Source of the DNA: Thelonectria olida
Lineage: Eukaryota > Ascomycota > Sordariomycetes > Hypocreales > Nectriaceae
Direction: 5' to 3'
DNA length: 64,000 nt
Assembly: GCA_020736575.1 (NCBI GenBank)
Contig: JAGPYM010000079.1
Coordinates: 25,303 to 89,302, forward strand
The notes under the pieces are model-generated. The model was not told the origin of the DNA. It was given only the letters and a program-made list of their open reading frames with translations, and did no database searches. Positions within the stretch are counted from its first letter, which is position 1; every line of letters begins with the position of its first letter. This document shows positions 32,955-47,056 of the stretch, in pieces. The position numbers and the translations under genes were made by a program.

Positions 32955-35900
32955 TTAGAGATTATATTAGGGAGATAAAATAAAAAAACTAACTATATAG
33001 TTAATAAGTTATATTTAATAACTAGTAATTAATACTTTTTAATTTAGTTTATATAATTAGGTGCATTTAATTAACTGTTTTATTTGCACTTTTATACTAT
33101 TAGAAGAACTTATATAATAAAGAAAGAAAGGTAAAAAATAGAAAGTGTGGTATTTTAAGGATGCAAATAATAAAATAAAAATAAGAAAAAAGTGCCAATA
33201 ATAATATACTTAAAATTCTCTTTAGCTTAAAGATTTTAATAATTGGAGTTAATAATCTCGATTATTTTATTAGTTAATTAAGAGTTATAAATTAGAAATC
33301 TACTTATTATTTTAGTACTATTACTATTTAGTAATCTGCTTTTTATAATAACACTCTATTAGTTATAATTATAATAAAATTTAAAACCTTTATATTTTTA
33401 ATTAGATAAATAAGACTGAAGTTATAATAACCTTATATAAGATTTTAAGCAAGTTTTAAAACAACTTAAGGCTTCTAGCTAATAGATTTTACTTTAAAAG
33501 TCTTAATTGTATTAAATTTAAAAATAGTAATTTTACAATCTTAGCTTTAAGACTAAGGAAAAGCTATTTTAAGCTAAAGATAAAATAGCTATTTATATTT
33601 AAAAAAGTTAGTAAAGCTAATTAATTAGTCCTTCCTAAAGAACTCTTAATATTAATTATAATTCTTATTATTATAATTTTTTAGGTTTTTATATTTAATA
33701 GAGTTATTATAATATTTACTATTAGAATATGTTTTACTAAAAGATATATAAAAAGGATAGGATTTAAAATAATAATAAAAATATTAAAAGTATTATTTAT
33801 ATTAGAAATTAAAACTTAAAAGGATAAAAGTCTTATATTATATATTATTAAAGGCTATATTTTATTATTATTACCTCCTTGTATATTTATATAAATCCCT
33901 TTTTCTTTTTTAATAGAAATATAAACTCTACTTATACCCTTATTAAACTTATATTAAATAGTAATAATTAGGGTATTACTATTATATTTAATTAACCTAT
34001 TATAATATTAGCTTTATTTTCTTTTTTACCCCTCCAGTTTAAAAAGATTAGGGAAACCTTTTAAATAAGTAAAATTAAAATACTTAATAATATTATTAAG
34101 CTTTTTAAGTAGATAGTTAATATATAGTTTAAATTTATACTATTAGCTATAAAGTTTAATAAGAAGTTTAATAGTTATAATATTATATAATTCTTATAAT
34201 AGTATAATTATTATATAAATAATAGAGCTATTAAAAAAGCTATATAAGTTAATTATATTAAATAGTATATTATATTAAAATATTCTAATTATATTTAATA
34301 AGCTATAAAAAACTATATTTAAAATAAAGTTTAAAAGAACCTTAAGTATATATTTATATATTAAAATAAAAAATAACTTAACTTATATAATAATTAGTTA
34401 TATATTTTTAAGACTAAATGCTTTTAGGATAATAATTACTTTTATATTATTTTATTCTTATTAAATATTAGTATATTTATAAGAAAGTTAATTCAATTAG
34501 TTAGCAGACTTAATATTTAATATAAAAGCAATTTTTCATACTATATTAATAGGCATTTAAGATTAAATTTGCAAGAAGTTTAATAAAATCCTAACAATAT
34601 TAGTATTATAAGGTATAAAAAGGTCTATACCTAATTATATAATTTTATTAATTATTAAATCTGACTTAAAGTCTATTATTTAAATCTTTTAAGCTCCTAA
34701 AGTTAACTTTAAAAAAGGCTAATACTACTCCTATATTAATCGATTTATTTAATTTAATACCTTAAATAAAACTTAAAAAAGAAAAGATAATTATTAAAAA
34801 TAATACCTCTATTATAAGAAGTTTTAAAAAGAAGTTTAAATAATTAAGTATTAATATTACTTAAAACTAATAAAATATAAGTAATATAAAAGCGCATATT
34901 ATTAAAATATTACTTAAAAACTTAACCTTTTTTTATAATCTAATAATAGAAATAGTTAATTAGTTTAATAATAACCCTTTTAATATTAATATTGAATATT
35001 TTATAATAATTATACTACTATTATAATTATAATCGATATATTAGTAAAAATTATAAATACTTTAAGTAATAGAATTAATAAGTATACTAATTATAATTAG
35101 TCTACTAGAGTAATATAATATAAAAACTAAGAAATTGCACTTCCCCTAGCTTTAATTTAAAAGTTTATTTAAACTAGTATTTTATTTAATAACTATTAAT
35201 CTTTTATATTAAACACTTTCTTATTTGCTTTAGCTATAATAATTATTAGTTATATAAAGAGTAGGCCTAGTAGCTTAAGTTTTTAAAACCTTATAAAAAA
35301 GAAATTGCTAATATTAATAAGTTCCTTAAGTATAATTTAACTTCCCTATTTAAATTATTACTTATAGTTAGGTTAAATAATAAAAGGGCACTATTACTAT
35401 ATAATACTAATACCTTACTATTTAAAACTAATATTATTCTTATTAATAAGCCTATTAAAGGTAATTTCCTATTTAATTCTATTATTTATACCTTACTAAT
35501 TAAGGTTAATACTACTAAATGAAGTAATTATAATATAATAAAAGTAATATTAATATAAAGTAAGAGGATATTTTATAAACTTAAGAAGAGATAATAATAA
35601 AGCTATTTTTATAAAGATTACTAATAACTTATTTACTAACTTATTAGGGAGTTTTTATAAAAGAATTTAATATTATTTTAAAGGATTTATATTATTTTAA
35701 TTTAATTTTAAAATAGACTATTATTATAAGTATAGGAGATATTAAAAAGGAGTTAAAAAATAAATTATATTAAGTATAAATAATTAGTTTATTAGTTAAT
35801 TTAAAAACTTATAAATCCAGATTAAATATAGTACTTATAAATGTCCTAAAGATTATAAGTAATTATTTAATAATCTTTTAAATTAGTAGGATTATATAAT

Positions 35901-36661
35901 ACTATTTTATTTAATAATTCTAATATATATTAAAATAATAGTTAAAATAATATATTTAAATTTAGTAATTATATTAAAGTTTCCTAATATTCTATTTAAT
36001 TTATTAAGGGTATGCTTATATAATAGTAATTAAACTTATATAATTATACTATTAATATTATTTAATTTAATAATTTATTTGCAGTTAAAAAGAAAACTAT
36101 ATTATAATATTAAGACCTTTTACAAGTTTAAATTTAATTTAATAATCCTAAGGGACTAGTACTAAAAGCTATAATTAATATTAGGTCTAAAGGAAATATT
36201 ATTTTAATAGACCTTTTAATTATATATAGTATTTCTTATAAAAAGGGTATTATAAGTATAATATTATATTTTAATAATTATATTAATATACTAAATAAAG
36301 TAATAGTTAAGCTTTTTATTAGTAATATTTAAATTAAATAGAAAATATATATTATACTAGTAGGAAGAGTGTTAATTAGCTTTATTTTAAGCATACTATT
36401 TATTAAATTAGTAAGAGTTTTATTTAATTATTTATTTAAGGATAATATAATATTATTTTAATATTAATTAGGTAATATATATATTATTACTCCTATTATA
36501 AGTAGTATTTATTAGGAGCCTCTAAAAATAGGCTAATATTTTTAAATATATAAAACAAGTTCCTATAATATTAATATTTTCTCTACTTATAATTAGAACT
36601 AATATAATAATATACTATTATAAGAGGATGTTTATTTAATTAAATAGATTTTAAAAGAAGG

Positions 36662-36815
36662 AGTTATAAATATACTTTTAGCTATTACTAATTATATTAC
36701 TAAAAAATATTTTAATATACTTTTAGCTATTACTAATTATATTACTAAAAATATTTTAATATACTTTTAGCTATTACTAATTATATTACTAAAAGATATT
36801 TTAATATATTTTAAA
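36662..36815 (+). repeat. three tandem units of about 50 bp
   Basis: The string ACTTTTAGCTATTACTAATT followed by ATATTACTAAAA recurs three times in a row with a period of about 50 bases and one or two differences between units. It lies inside the gypsy element, upstream of the reverse-transcriptase region. Confidence 0.7.
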
Positions 36816-39620
36816 AGGCTAAGGACAAACTGCAATTCTTTTATATAAGCCCTTAGTTAGGCTAAAAGGTTATTAAAATTAATATTATATATAAAAAGAA
36901 AGGACTAAAAGTTTACCTATTTAATAATATTCTATTTAATAGAACTATTTTTAAAGAAGATTTTTATTAGAAAAAGAAAAAATAAAATAAAGTTATATAC
37001 CTATTAGATAAAAACTCAAATTATACTAATTATATTATATTAAAATTCTCTAAATTAAAACTAAAATCTTATTTTAATATTAAAAGACTTTAAGCTTTAA
37101 CTAATTAAGTCTCTAATATATTAACTTTAAAAGAAATTAATATTTTTTATTAAATATTATTTAATTAAAAAGCCACTTTAATATAGGAATTTAAATATTA
37201 TAAATTAATTAACTCTATTATTACACCCCTGCAAGTTATTAAAGTTATTAAATATAAAACTTAATAAATAGGTAGCATTTCTATTTTAAAAGGAGCTAAA
37301 GGACTAGCTATTAACCTACTTAAAATATATATAAAAAGAAGGATTTTAAAAGAAGGATATATAGTATATAAGAATCCTTAGTTCCTTATTTAAAAAAAGA
37401 ATAGAAGCTATAAATTAATTAATTTAGCTATATACTATAATAGGTATACTTTTTATAATACCTTAAGCCCTATAAGAGCTAAGGAGTTTTCTAAAGACTT
37501 TAAAATATATAAAATCCTCTTTTTATTTAACTTTTTTTCTAAATATAATTAAATTCTATTAGATAAGAAAAGCTAAAACTTAATTATATTTAATATACTA
37601 ATTGGCCTTTTATATATATATATATTACTTTAAAAAGCTATTAATTTAATAATATAATTTATTTAAATTATTATTTAAATTCTATTTAATTTTATTTTAT
37701 ATATTTATTAACTCTTTTTTAATAATATTATAATTAAAAGACTTATAATTAAATATAAAGGGGATAAGGTTATACCTAGGGTTTATTAATTTATTTTTAA
37801 GTATTTAATTAATATTAATAAAGTGCTTTTTAATATTAAATTATTTGGATATACTATTTTAAAAATAAAGTCTAAGTTTTATTAAATAATAACTATTATT
37901 ATTAGCTATATTTATAAAACTTTAAGTAGAAAGCTAAAATAAGAAAAGATTATTAAAATTATAAAATAAGTTTTAATATATTTATTTAAAAAATTTAAAG
38001 CCTTTTTTAATATAGTTACCTATTACTAATAATAGATTAAAGATTTTATTATAATAGTAAAGCCTCTATTTAATTTTTTAAAAAAGAATGCCTAATAGTT
38101 ATAGGAGGAACTTTAGTAATTTGTAATAGATATTTTAAAGCTATAACTTATTATTTTACTAGTGCTTGTTTTACTTAATATATTTAATATTATAAGACCT
38201 ATTATTATTATAATAAATACTAGTAATATTAAATAGGGATGTATTTTTATATAGTATATTAATAGAGATTATTATCCAATTAGATATAAATCTAGTTTTT
38301 AAAATAATATTAAATAAAATTATAACCTTATAAAGTAAGAATGCTAAGCAGTTTTACTTAGTTTTTAATAGTTATATGGAATTATTTATAATACCTAGTT
38401 TATTTTTAAAATAGACTTGCAAATGCTTATTTATTAATTAAAAGGGAAAGTAAATAATATTCCTAGCACTTTAGTTATTTATTAGCTTAATTATATTATA
38501 CTATTTAATTTTAAAATTTATTATATTTTAAAAAAGAAAAATACTATAATAGATGCCCTTTTAAGGAAAAAGGTTACTAATTAATTTAATTAATTTAATT
38601 AAAATGCTAAAAGCAATATTAATAACTTTATTAACTTTTAATTAAATCTAATTATTATTAGAAATCCTCCTTTTAAAAAAGACTACTTTTTATTAGAATT
38701 TTCTAAATATTTCTATTAAATTACTTAATATCTTATTACTTTTTAAAAACTAACTAATATAAATAGAAAGAAATATATTTAATTTAAAAGAAAGGCATTT
38801 AAATTCTTTATATATAATTAGAAACTTTAAAAAAAGCTTATAAGCTTATTTATAAAATTATAATTAGTTATTAATAACTTTAAAATTAAAAAAATATTAG
38901 TTTATTAAATTTATATTAATAATAGATATAAGGGGAGAGAGGTTATTTATAACTTACTTACTTAGTATTATTATTAGATAGGTATATAATTTAATATTTA
39001 GAAAGTAGTATTAGTTTATAAAATTTATTAAATCTTTACCTTTTAAAAATTATCCAAATTAGCACTTTATACTCCACTTATATATCTTATAATAAGAATT
39101 TACTTAAATGCTTAATACTTACTACTTAATTAGAATAAGAGATATTTATTTAAAGTATACAACAATTTAACTAGCTATATTAAAACTAGAGCTATAGTAA
39201 CTTTTATAATAGCTAATATAAAGAGTTTTATTTTATTTATTATTTATTAGTATAATATTATTCTTTTAGTAATTTTTAATAATAAAAAGGAGAATATAAT
39301 TAAAATTATTTAAATACTTAAAACTATAAGAGTTACTATTATATTTATTTTAATATATTATCTATTAGCTAATAGACTTATTAAAGCTAGCTATAAGACT
39401 CTAATAGGGTTTTTCTATAAGCACTTAAATAGATTAGGTAATAAGTGGGTTATTAAGCTAGAAAAAGCTCTTTTAACTAATTAAGCTTTAGTGCGAGCCT
39501 TTTATAGCTATAGTCTATTTTTCCTTATATATAAATGGGAGCCTATCCTTTTACTTAAAGTTAATATTCTAACTTAAAAGTTAATTAATTAGAATAATAT
39601 ATTTATATATAATATATATA

Positions 39621-39652
39621 ATAAGCGAGTAGGCCAGATAAGCAAGTGAGCT
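39621..39652 (+). repeat. left terminal inverted repeat of the pogo-like element
   Basis: Starts ATAAGCGAGTAGGCCAGATA. It is identical to the reverse complement of 41418-41449 at 29 of 32 positions. Confidence 0.8.
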
Positions 39653-41417
39653 AAAAATATTAACCCTTAAGATAGAATATAGTATAAAAATATAATATAA
39701 CATTCAATCAATTAAACTAATTACTATTCTCTTCTCTAAATATCTAAATAATAATCTAATATATTCTTAAGTTATAACTAGCCTTATAATATATTCTATA
39801 GTGCCTTTCCCTTACTAGCGCCAACCTTCCCTAACTACTACTTCTTAATAATTTGGCCATTACCTACGTATTAATATCTTTCTAATTAATCTCATCCCTT
39901 CCCTTACCTATAGTTATCTTCCCTCCATTTTATAGCCTATTCCTTTTTATTTATACTGCTTATTAAAAGTCTTATTTACCTATTAAAAGATCTAGTTCTT
40001 AGATTTTAATAGGGTATTCTAATATATTATTACTTTTATTCCTTTTAAAAGTAATTTAAATGCTTAAAGAATTAATACTAGGGAGCTATTTTAATACCTT
40101 CTCACTTATCTTTTAAGGTATTCAGACTATAAGCTAGCTTTAAGTACTATCTTTAGCATCTTTAAGACCTAAAGGTTAGGGAGGCCGACCTCCTTTCTAA
40201 CCGGTATTAGAGTCTATAGCTGCATATTAAGCTTTAATATAATATTTTCTAAGTTTAAGGGAACAAGCCCGGCCCCTTAAAAACCTCCCTTAATATTACT
40301 CCTTATCATAGCGGCCTTATAGGCGGCATAAAAGGCCGGGAAGAACTCGGTCTTTAAAATATAAGTTATTAAGCACCTAATAAGATGCTTAATTTCTCGG
40401 CCATATACCTATTTAAGTGGCTAAAGCACCTAACATTAAGAGGCTAAAGTAGATAAAATGAATAAGGTAGTATATATAGTGTGATAATATAGTTATCTTT
40501 ATAATATTTCTTAAAGTCAACTAAATAGTAACTATTATACCTATTAAGGATTAGAAGATAATAGCAACTAGTTAATTGGCCTTAGTATGCGGTTAAAATG
40601 CTTTAGCCACTTAAAACCTATATTATTATTAGTCCATCTATTTTAAGTTATTATAATAGCCCAATCGCCGGGAGGTTACTTTCTTAATACTAGCTGCGAG
40701 GTATATTAGCCTGCAACTATAATAAATAGAATAATTGCCTAGCCTTTAGTATTAATTGCCTAAATAGCTATAACCTATTTCCGGTTTCTAGGCTATACTA
40801 ATTTCGCCTTTTTATGCCTTTCCGCGCCTATAATAACCATTCTACTTATAATAACGCCTATTATAAAGCTAGTCTTATTAAAATTATAAATATTAGCTAG
40901 ATTAATACTATATTTTAATTATATTTTCTATAAGTTTAATTAATTGCAAATAATAATAGGATTTTACATTTAGCTCTCTAATAGTTATATTTATAAAAAA
41001 ATGCATTTTAAGATCTAGTTATTGCCTAATGAAGTTAGACGCCTAGCGCTTGCTAATAGATAACGCATTACATTTAGCGAGCAGTTAGTTGGCTATTTCT
41101 TTAATACCATATAGTTGCAGGGGAAATCCTTACGAATTTAGATTAAGAATGAATTAAATAATAATATCTTCCTCTAGATTAGATAGTCTCTATAAGTTAG
41201 GGATAGTATTGCGCTAAGACTATATGCCTTTCTATTAGTAATATAAGGTATTCTAGTGCATATTATAAATCTCTATAGCGCTTTAGATATTTAATTTTAG
41301 GTTATTTTAAAGGGCTTAAAAAGTAAGAAGGATATTTGCCGCTCTATTTAATCGAGATATCTTTAGTAGTTAAAAATTAATTAATTAAGTGAAAAGATAA
41401 GAGATAGAAGGAATCTT

Positions 41418-41449
41418 AGCCCACTTGCTTGTCTGGCCCACTCGCTTAT
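41418..41449 (-). repeat. right terminal inverted repeat of the pogo-like element
   Basis: On the minus strand it starts ATAAGCGAGTGGGCCAGACA. Its three differences from the left repeat are all transitions. Confidence 0.8.
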
Positions 41450-44400
41450 TATATATGTTAATTAACTTTTTAAAGTAAGAATTTAAATCCTAAAATATTA
41501 AAATGCTAATATTAATATTATTAAATATAAAGTAAAGGAGACTTAAAGGAAACTTAAGAAATAGACTAATAAATTTAATATATATAAAATATAAATAACA
41601 CTTTTATAAGTTAGTAACCTTATTTTTAAATATAATATTAAAAGGTTAATAAACTTATTAACTAAAGCTAAAATTACCTTATAATAAACTAGCCCCTTTA
41701 GAATTACTAGAATTTTTAAATAAGGGCTAGCTTATAAATTAGTAATTATAACTAGAGAAATATTAGTTAAGGAACTATAAACTAATAATAATAACTAGCT
41801 AAGGTATAAATTATACACTTTTAATAGAATTAAATACCCTTATTAAGTTTATAGAAAATACTTAAAAAAGTTTATTAAAAATAATAAAAAATAGTAAATA
41901 GAATTTAAATTAATTAATAGTAAGTATTTATAATATTTATAATAATATAATTAAGTTTATACTATTAATAAAAATGCTAAAAAGGTAGGAGAAATTTAAT
42001 TAAAAGTAAAATTTAAGTCTATTAATTATAAAATAATAATTTAATTTAAAGGAAAAGTAATTAATAGTAGTAAGCTTAAAGTATATTTACCTTATATTAG
42101 CCCTAAAGTAAAAATAATATATAAAAGTATTAATAAAAATAATTAGGAAAATATAAAAGTAATAATTTTATTTTAATATATAAATTATAACTTAATTAAA
42201 AAGGAGTAATAAAAAAGAGAATTTATTATAAAATATAATATATAATATAAGAAATAATAATAATTAAATAATATATTAATATTAAAAATATTTAATAAGT
42301 TTCTATTAAATATAATTAATTAGCCTTATTAAAAATCTATATAAGAAATTAAGTTATTATTTTATATTAAACTAATTTATTACCTAATTTAGCTTAAATA
42401 GTTTTTATTTTATTTTAAATATACTATTTACTTTTAATTCTAACTATTATTATTAACTTTCTTTCTAATTTTAATAGCCCTTTTAATATTAGCCTATTTT
42501 AAGTATTAGTTAATATTAATTAAAGAAAGGTTATTTATAATATAGGGCGCAAATTAAAGATTAAATATATTATAAGAAGGCAATTTCTTTAAAATAATAT
42601 TACTAATAGAGCTAACCCTAGCTATTAGTCTTTCCTATAAGTCTTATTTTCTAGGGCTAGTTATTTAATACTTCTAAAAAATAACCTAATTATATTAAGT
42701 AGTTTTATATTAAATATAATTTATATACTTTCTATTTATATACTTAGGAAGTAAATAGCAAGTTATAAATAGAAAAAGAATATATTTATAAGCTAAAGTA
42801 ATAGTTTATATATATAATTATAAATATTTAAAATAAATAATTAGGTTAAATTAGCTAATAAATATAATAATTAATACTTTTAAATATTTAGGCCAGCTTA
42901 TAATATAAGAAAAAAAGTAGCTAGCTAAATAGGCATATTTAACTATAATATATATAGGCTACAGAGTTACTAGACTAAAATAATAAATACTATTAAGTAG
43001 AACCTTATTTTATAAAGCTATAATTTATTAAAAGAAATTTATACTAATTGCCTTTTTAATAATTAAATTAAATAACTAGAATACTAACTTAATATATAAA
43101 GGACAGCTAATATAATTAAAAGTAAAAAAGCTATAAATTTAAATAGTTAAGGATTTAAAAACTTATAATACTAACTAATTAATTCCTTTTTATTTATTAA
43201 TAGTAAGTATTACTTACTAATTTTAATTAAGCCCCTCTTTTATTAACTAGTATAAAAAACACTTTATTATACCTATTTTAAACTAATAATTTTTTTCTAG
43301 TAAAATTACTAATATAAGGGGGAATAGTTATAATTAGTTAAATATTAGAAAGATCCTTTTATTTTATAAATAATATAGCTAATTAGAAGACTTTAAAATT
43401 CTTTATAATATTAGTATTTTTAACTTTTTTTTAAAAAGATATTATTAATAAAGGTTAATAAAGTTTAAAAGAGGAAAAATAAGGAAATATAATAAAAGAA
43501 AAACACTTAGGCCTAAGGACCCTAATAGATAGGCCTAAGGTATAAAAAACACTTAAATAGTATAATAGTAAATATTTATATTTATAAATAGCTATTATAT
43601 TTAACTATTATTTATTTATATATTTTCTTCTTTTTTATTTTTTTCCTTTTCCTTTTATTAATTTTACTTTTCCTTTTCTTTTATAAAACTCTTATTAGTA
43701 ATTAAGCTATTTTATTATTATATTTTACCTCTTTTATTAATTAATCTTTACTAACTTACTAGACTTATATATAGCTAACTTATATATATTTAAAATGCTT
43801 TTAAACTAATTAATAAAGCTAATTAGAAGTTATATTTACTATAATATTTTAAGATTTAGCAAACTAGTATCTAGCTAAAAGAAATAGCAGTTTATTTCTT
43901 AAAATATAAGTTTAAAGTGAAAATAGTATCTTCCTCCCTTATAATATAACTAAATCTTTTATATATAAGACTATTTTTAAAATATATAGTTTCTAGCTTT
44001 TATAATATTATTTAAAAGATAATTAGAACTATTAAAATCCCTTTTATATAATTAGGCTTAATATTTATAATAAGCTTTCTAATAATTGCTATTATAATAT
44101 TATATCTAGAGTTTCTTTTATAATTAGTAGTATTACTAACTGGTTAAATTAAAAGGATTATACTAATTAAATTTAGGGCTTTATAAGGTTCTTATATAAT
44201 AATATATAAGCTATTAACTTTTAGCTTATATTTATATTAATTATTATTATATATAATATTTCTAATATTATTACTATTATTTAAAATATTTTATAAGTTA
44301 ATTTAAATTTTATTATTTAAATTACTAAAGCTTTAATTTATAATATTTAATTAAATAGAATCTTTTAAATTAAAAAGGAAATTATTACTTATTTAAAAAT

Positions 44401-45476
44401 ACTTTTTAAATTTCCAGATTCTATTATATTTAATTATTACTTTAAAAATAAGTGCTTTTTTACTAGCTTTACTAATTATAATTCTAACTACTAAACTAGC
44501 TTTATTTTTAATAGAAAATAAGCAACCCTTATATATTTTAATAGCTAGACTTATAATAGAGGTAAATATATTATAATAATATGCCTAGCATTTAGGGAGG
44601 CCCTTATAAAGATTAGTCTTTCTTATAGTTTTAATTATTTTAAAATGCCTATTATATTATAAGCTAATAATTATAAATGCAAACATATTTATCTTTTCTC
44701 CTTTTACTAATATTTAAATTTTTACTTATAAGCTACCTTTTACTATTTAATAATATTAGCTTATAAGAGGGATTATATATTTTAATAGCTTATTAGATTT
44801 TAAATATAAAGTATTTTATTAAATAACTTAAAAGATACTTTTAATAATTATAAAGAAGTAAACTAAAGTTATTAATATTAATACTATATAGTTTAATATT
44901 ATTATAAAAAATATACCTCTTTTTAACTTACTAACTTCCCCTACTAATAAAATTATACTATTATTTAAGGGAATTATAACTATTAATAGAGCTAGATATA
45001 TTAATATAATAAATAATATTATTTTTTAATATAAAGATTAAATTAATTAAATAGGTTTTAAGTATTTTATAAAGAAAATACTTAAAAAACTTACTAATTA
45101 TATTAAATTATCTATTATTATAAATAGATCTATTTAATATATTAAATAATTTAATATATATATTTTATATATACTTACTAGTATAATTAATTTTAATATT
45201 TAAGTAAATATTTATAATATAATTAGTTTATAATAAGCTATAACTTTATTAATAAAAAAGTAAAAGTTTATAAGGGATATTTAAATATAAAAATATTAAG
45301 CTTAATAAGATTAATTTATAAATTAAGGATAGTATATTAAAAAGATATAAATAGAAATTAAAACTAAAAAACTAATATAATTAAATATATTTATAAAGGC
45401 TATTTATAAAAGATATTTTAATATTAATATAAAAGATATAAGTTTTAGGGGCGAGATAGTCTTTTATAAGGAGGTA

Positions 45477-45876
45477 TATAATAGGGACTTTAGGCCACCT
45501 CTATTTAGGATAGAACTAAAGGAAATTACTATTTTAAAATAAGCTAGCTAATATAGTAAATTTAATTAACTGCCCGGCTATATAAAGAAATAAAGGCCTT
45601 TTTAAGGAATTTAAGTTATTTAAAATATTAGTAAGATTAAAGATTTAAATAAGCTTTTTATAATAAGAATTAAAAGTTATTCTTTTAAATGTTTTATTAT
45701 ATAGTTAATTATTTAATACTCTTTCTAATAATATATCTTTTAAACTAAGGTTTATTAGCATCTTTTAGTTTAAAGTGATATAAAGCAACCCTCTTAAGAC
45801 ACTATTCGTTTTAACCCTTCCTTACCTTATTTAGGGTTGTTAGTTGGTTTCTTAGCCTCCCTCACTCCCCGTATTA
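45477..45876 (+). repeat. right LTR
   Basis: Direct copy of 32566-32954. It begins TATAATAGGGACTTTAGGCC and ends near CTCACTCCCCGTATTA. A short purine-rich tract (AAGGAGG, 45468-45474) immediately precedes it, in the position of a polypurine tract. About 10 bases extra lie near 45790-45810 compared with the left copy. Confidence 0.75.
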
Positions 45877-47056
45877 ATATATACTAGTTAGGTTAAAACT
45901 ATAATCTATTAACTTAGTAAAAGTGAAATAAGGCACTACCTTAGCACCAAGTGCGGCACTAATAGAGCCAAGGCCCAGACGCCGAGCAGAGTAAGTCCCT
46001 TTATTATTAATAGTAAGCCGAGTTTGGTTAGATACGGAATGTATAAATTGAGATAGATGCACGAGTTACGGGCTGGCAGGTTATTTTAACTAAAACTATC
46101 AAATCCATGTTAACCCGGAATCAAGCGTGTTAGGCGGCGGATCACCAGCCTCCGTTTCTCAAAGGTCCAACTTAGTCTAGATGACAGAATTGGGCACCGC
46201 TCCCGATATCTCCGTCGCAAGGCATGCCTCCGAATTCCCTATAAAGGCAATTGAGTTCGTTCGGCTTGAGAATCCGACTTCCCGGTGACTACTCCATGCA
46301 CACATGCCATTGACATTGGTCCTCAGATAGTCAGGCCATGCAGCTGGCGGGAACCGGCCCATGATGCCCACTATAGAATGCATATTTACTTGGCAAACGA
46401 CAGTTCACGATGCTGTTGGGAGAGATTGAGGCTGCGAATGGCCGTGCAAATCGACAATCCTGCCGAGACGCTGAATCGGCTTCCACCAATAGACTAGAAG
46501 ATGGAATTCTCCATTGAGCTTATTCCGAGATCCTTCAGTTGAGTGTAGCTACTCTTACGTATCGATCAGGGCAGCACAAGTGCCTAGAAGACATCTCCGA
46601 AATTCCACAAGGCCCTCGCCATTTCCCGCTGAATTGTTTTGTTCCTTGGGCTCAGCGCCTCCTAGATACTTTGTTTAGTTTATTAGTTGCGACTGGACAC
46701 GATCAGCTCCGCTCGAGATGAAGAGGACATATGCATGAGCAATTCGAGAAGCTAGTCACTGTCACTTGTCGCGATACTGTCAGCTTCATCTCGTGCTTTG
46801 ATCCTCCCCAATTTCTTCACCAGATTCTCATAGGAAGAAAACGACTTTGAAGCCTCTCGGTTCTGAACCGTCCCGCTGGCAAAATCAATCCCCTAAAGAG
46901 AGTGCGCGGTGTAACGAGATCAAGTCTGTGTGAAAAGTAGTAAAGTTTAGAAATGGCAATCCTGATATCTGAATTATTACATTTCCCTGTCAGGACCCCG
47001 TTATATTGTATTCCCTTCTATAGCATGGTATGATACATTTTATTCCTCTACCTCTA
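45877..47056. other. intergenic region, right flank of AT block 1
   Basis: Composition returns to normal within about 100 bases of the LTR end. Frames at 45874-46062, 46177-46497 and 46539-46721 have no family-like content. This is the 3' flank of the HET gene. Confidence 0.4.

Larger units (their letters stand above)
39621..41449 (-). mobile_element. pogo/Fot1-like DNA transposon nested in the LTR element
   Basis: Inverted terminal repeats of 32 bp (39621-39652 and 41418-41449) enclose about 1.83 kb. The minus strand reads as a mutated transposase. About 41190-40980 includes DLDSRGF-like and ANQLLA motifs of the helix-turn-helix/CENP-B part (FILNLNS*GFPLQLYGIKE). About 40880-40820 gives FIIGVI of the DDE core. 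About 40680-40610 gives PPGDWAIIIT*NRWTNN, compared with the family's DWVI...NGWTTN. Size, inverted repeats and motif order fit Fot1/pogo. It keeps more G and C than the surrounding retrotransposon. No functional transposase remains. Confidence 0.75.
32566..45876 (+). mobile_element. RIP-mutated Ty3/gypsy-type LTR retrotransposon with nested insertions
   Basis: Matching terminal repeats at 32566-32954 and 45477-45876 bound the element. In between, the plus strand still shows a mutated pol reading, with stops. A reverse transcriptase region lies at about 37369-37600 (KNP*FLI*KKNRSYKLIN, NFFSKYN*ILLD, compared with the family's FFSGYDQVELD). About 200 bases later comes a block matching the palm/thumb motif of fungal gypsy pol. 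An integrase HHCC-like region lies at about 38930-39120 (YYYWIGI). The order RT then integrase is the gypsy order. The total of 13.3 kb is about twice the usual size, explained in part by the 1.8-kb DNA transposon at 39621. The target-site duplication is unclear in this A/T context. No intact gene remains. Confidence 0.68.
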
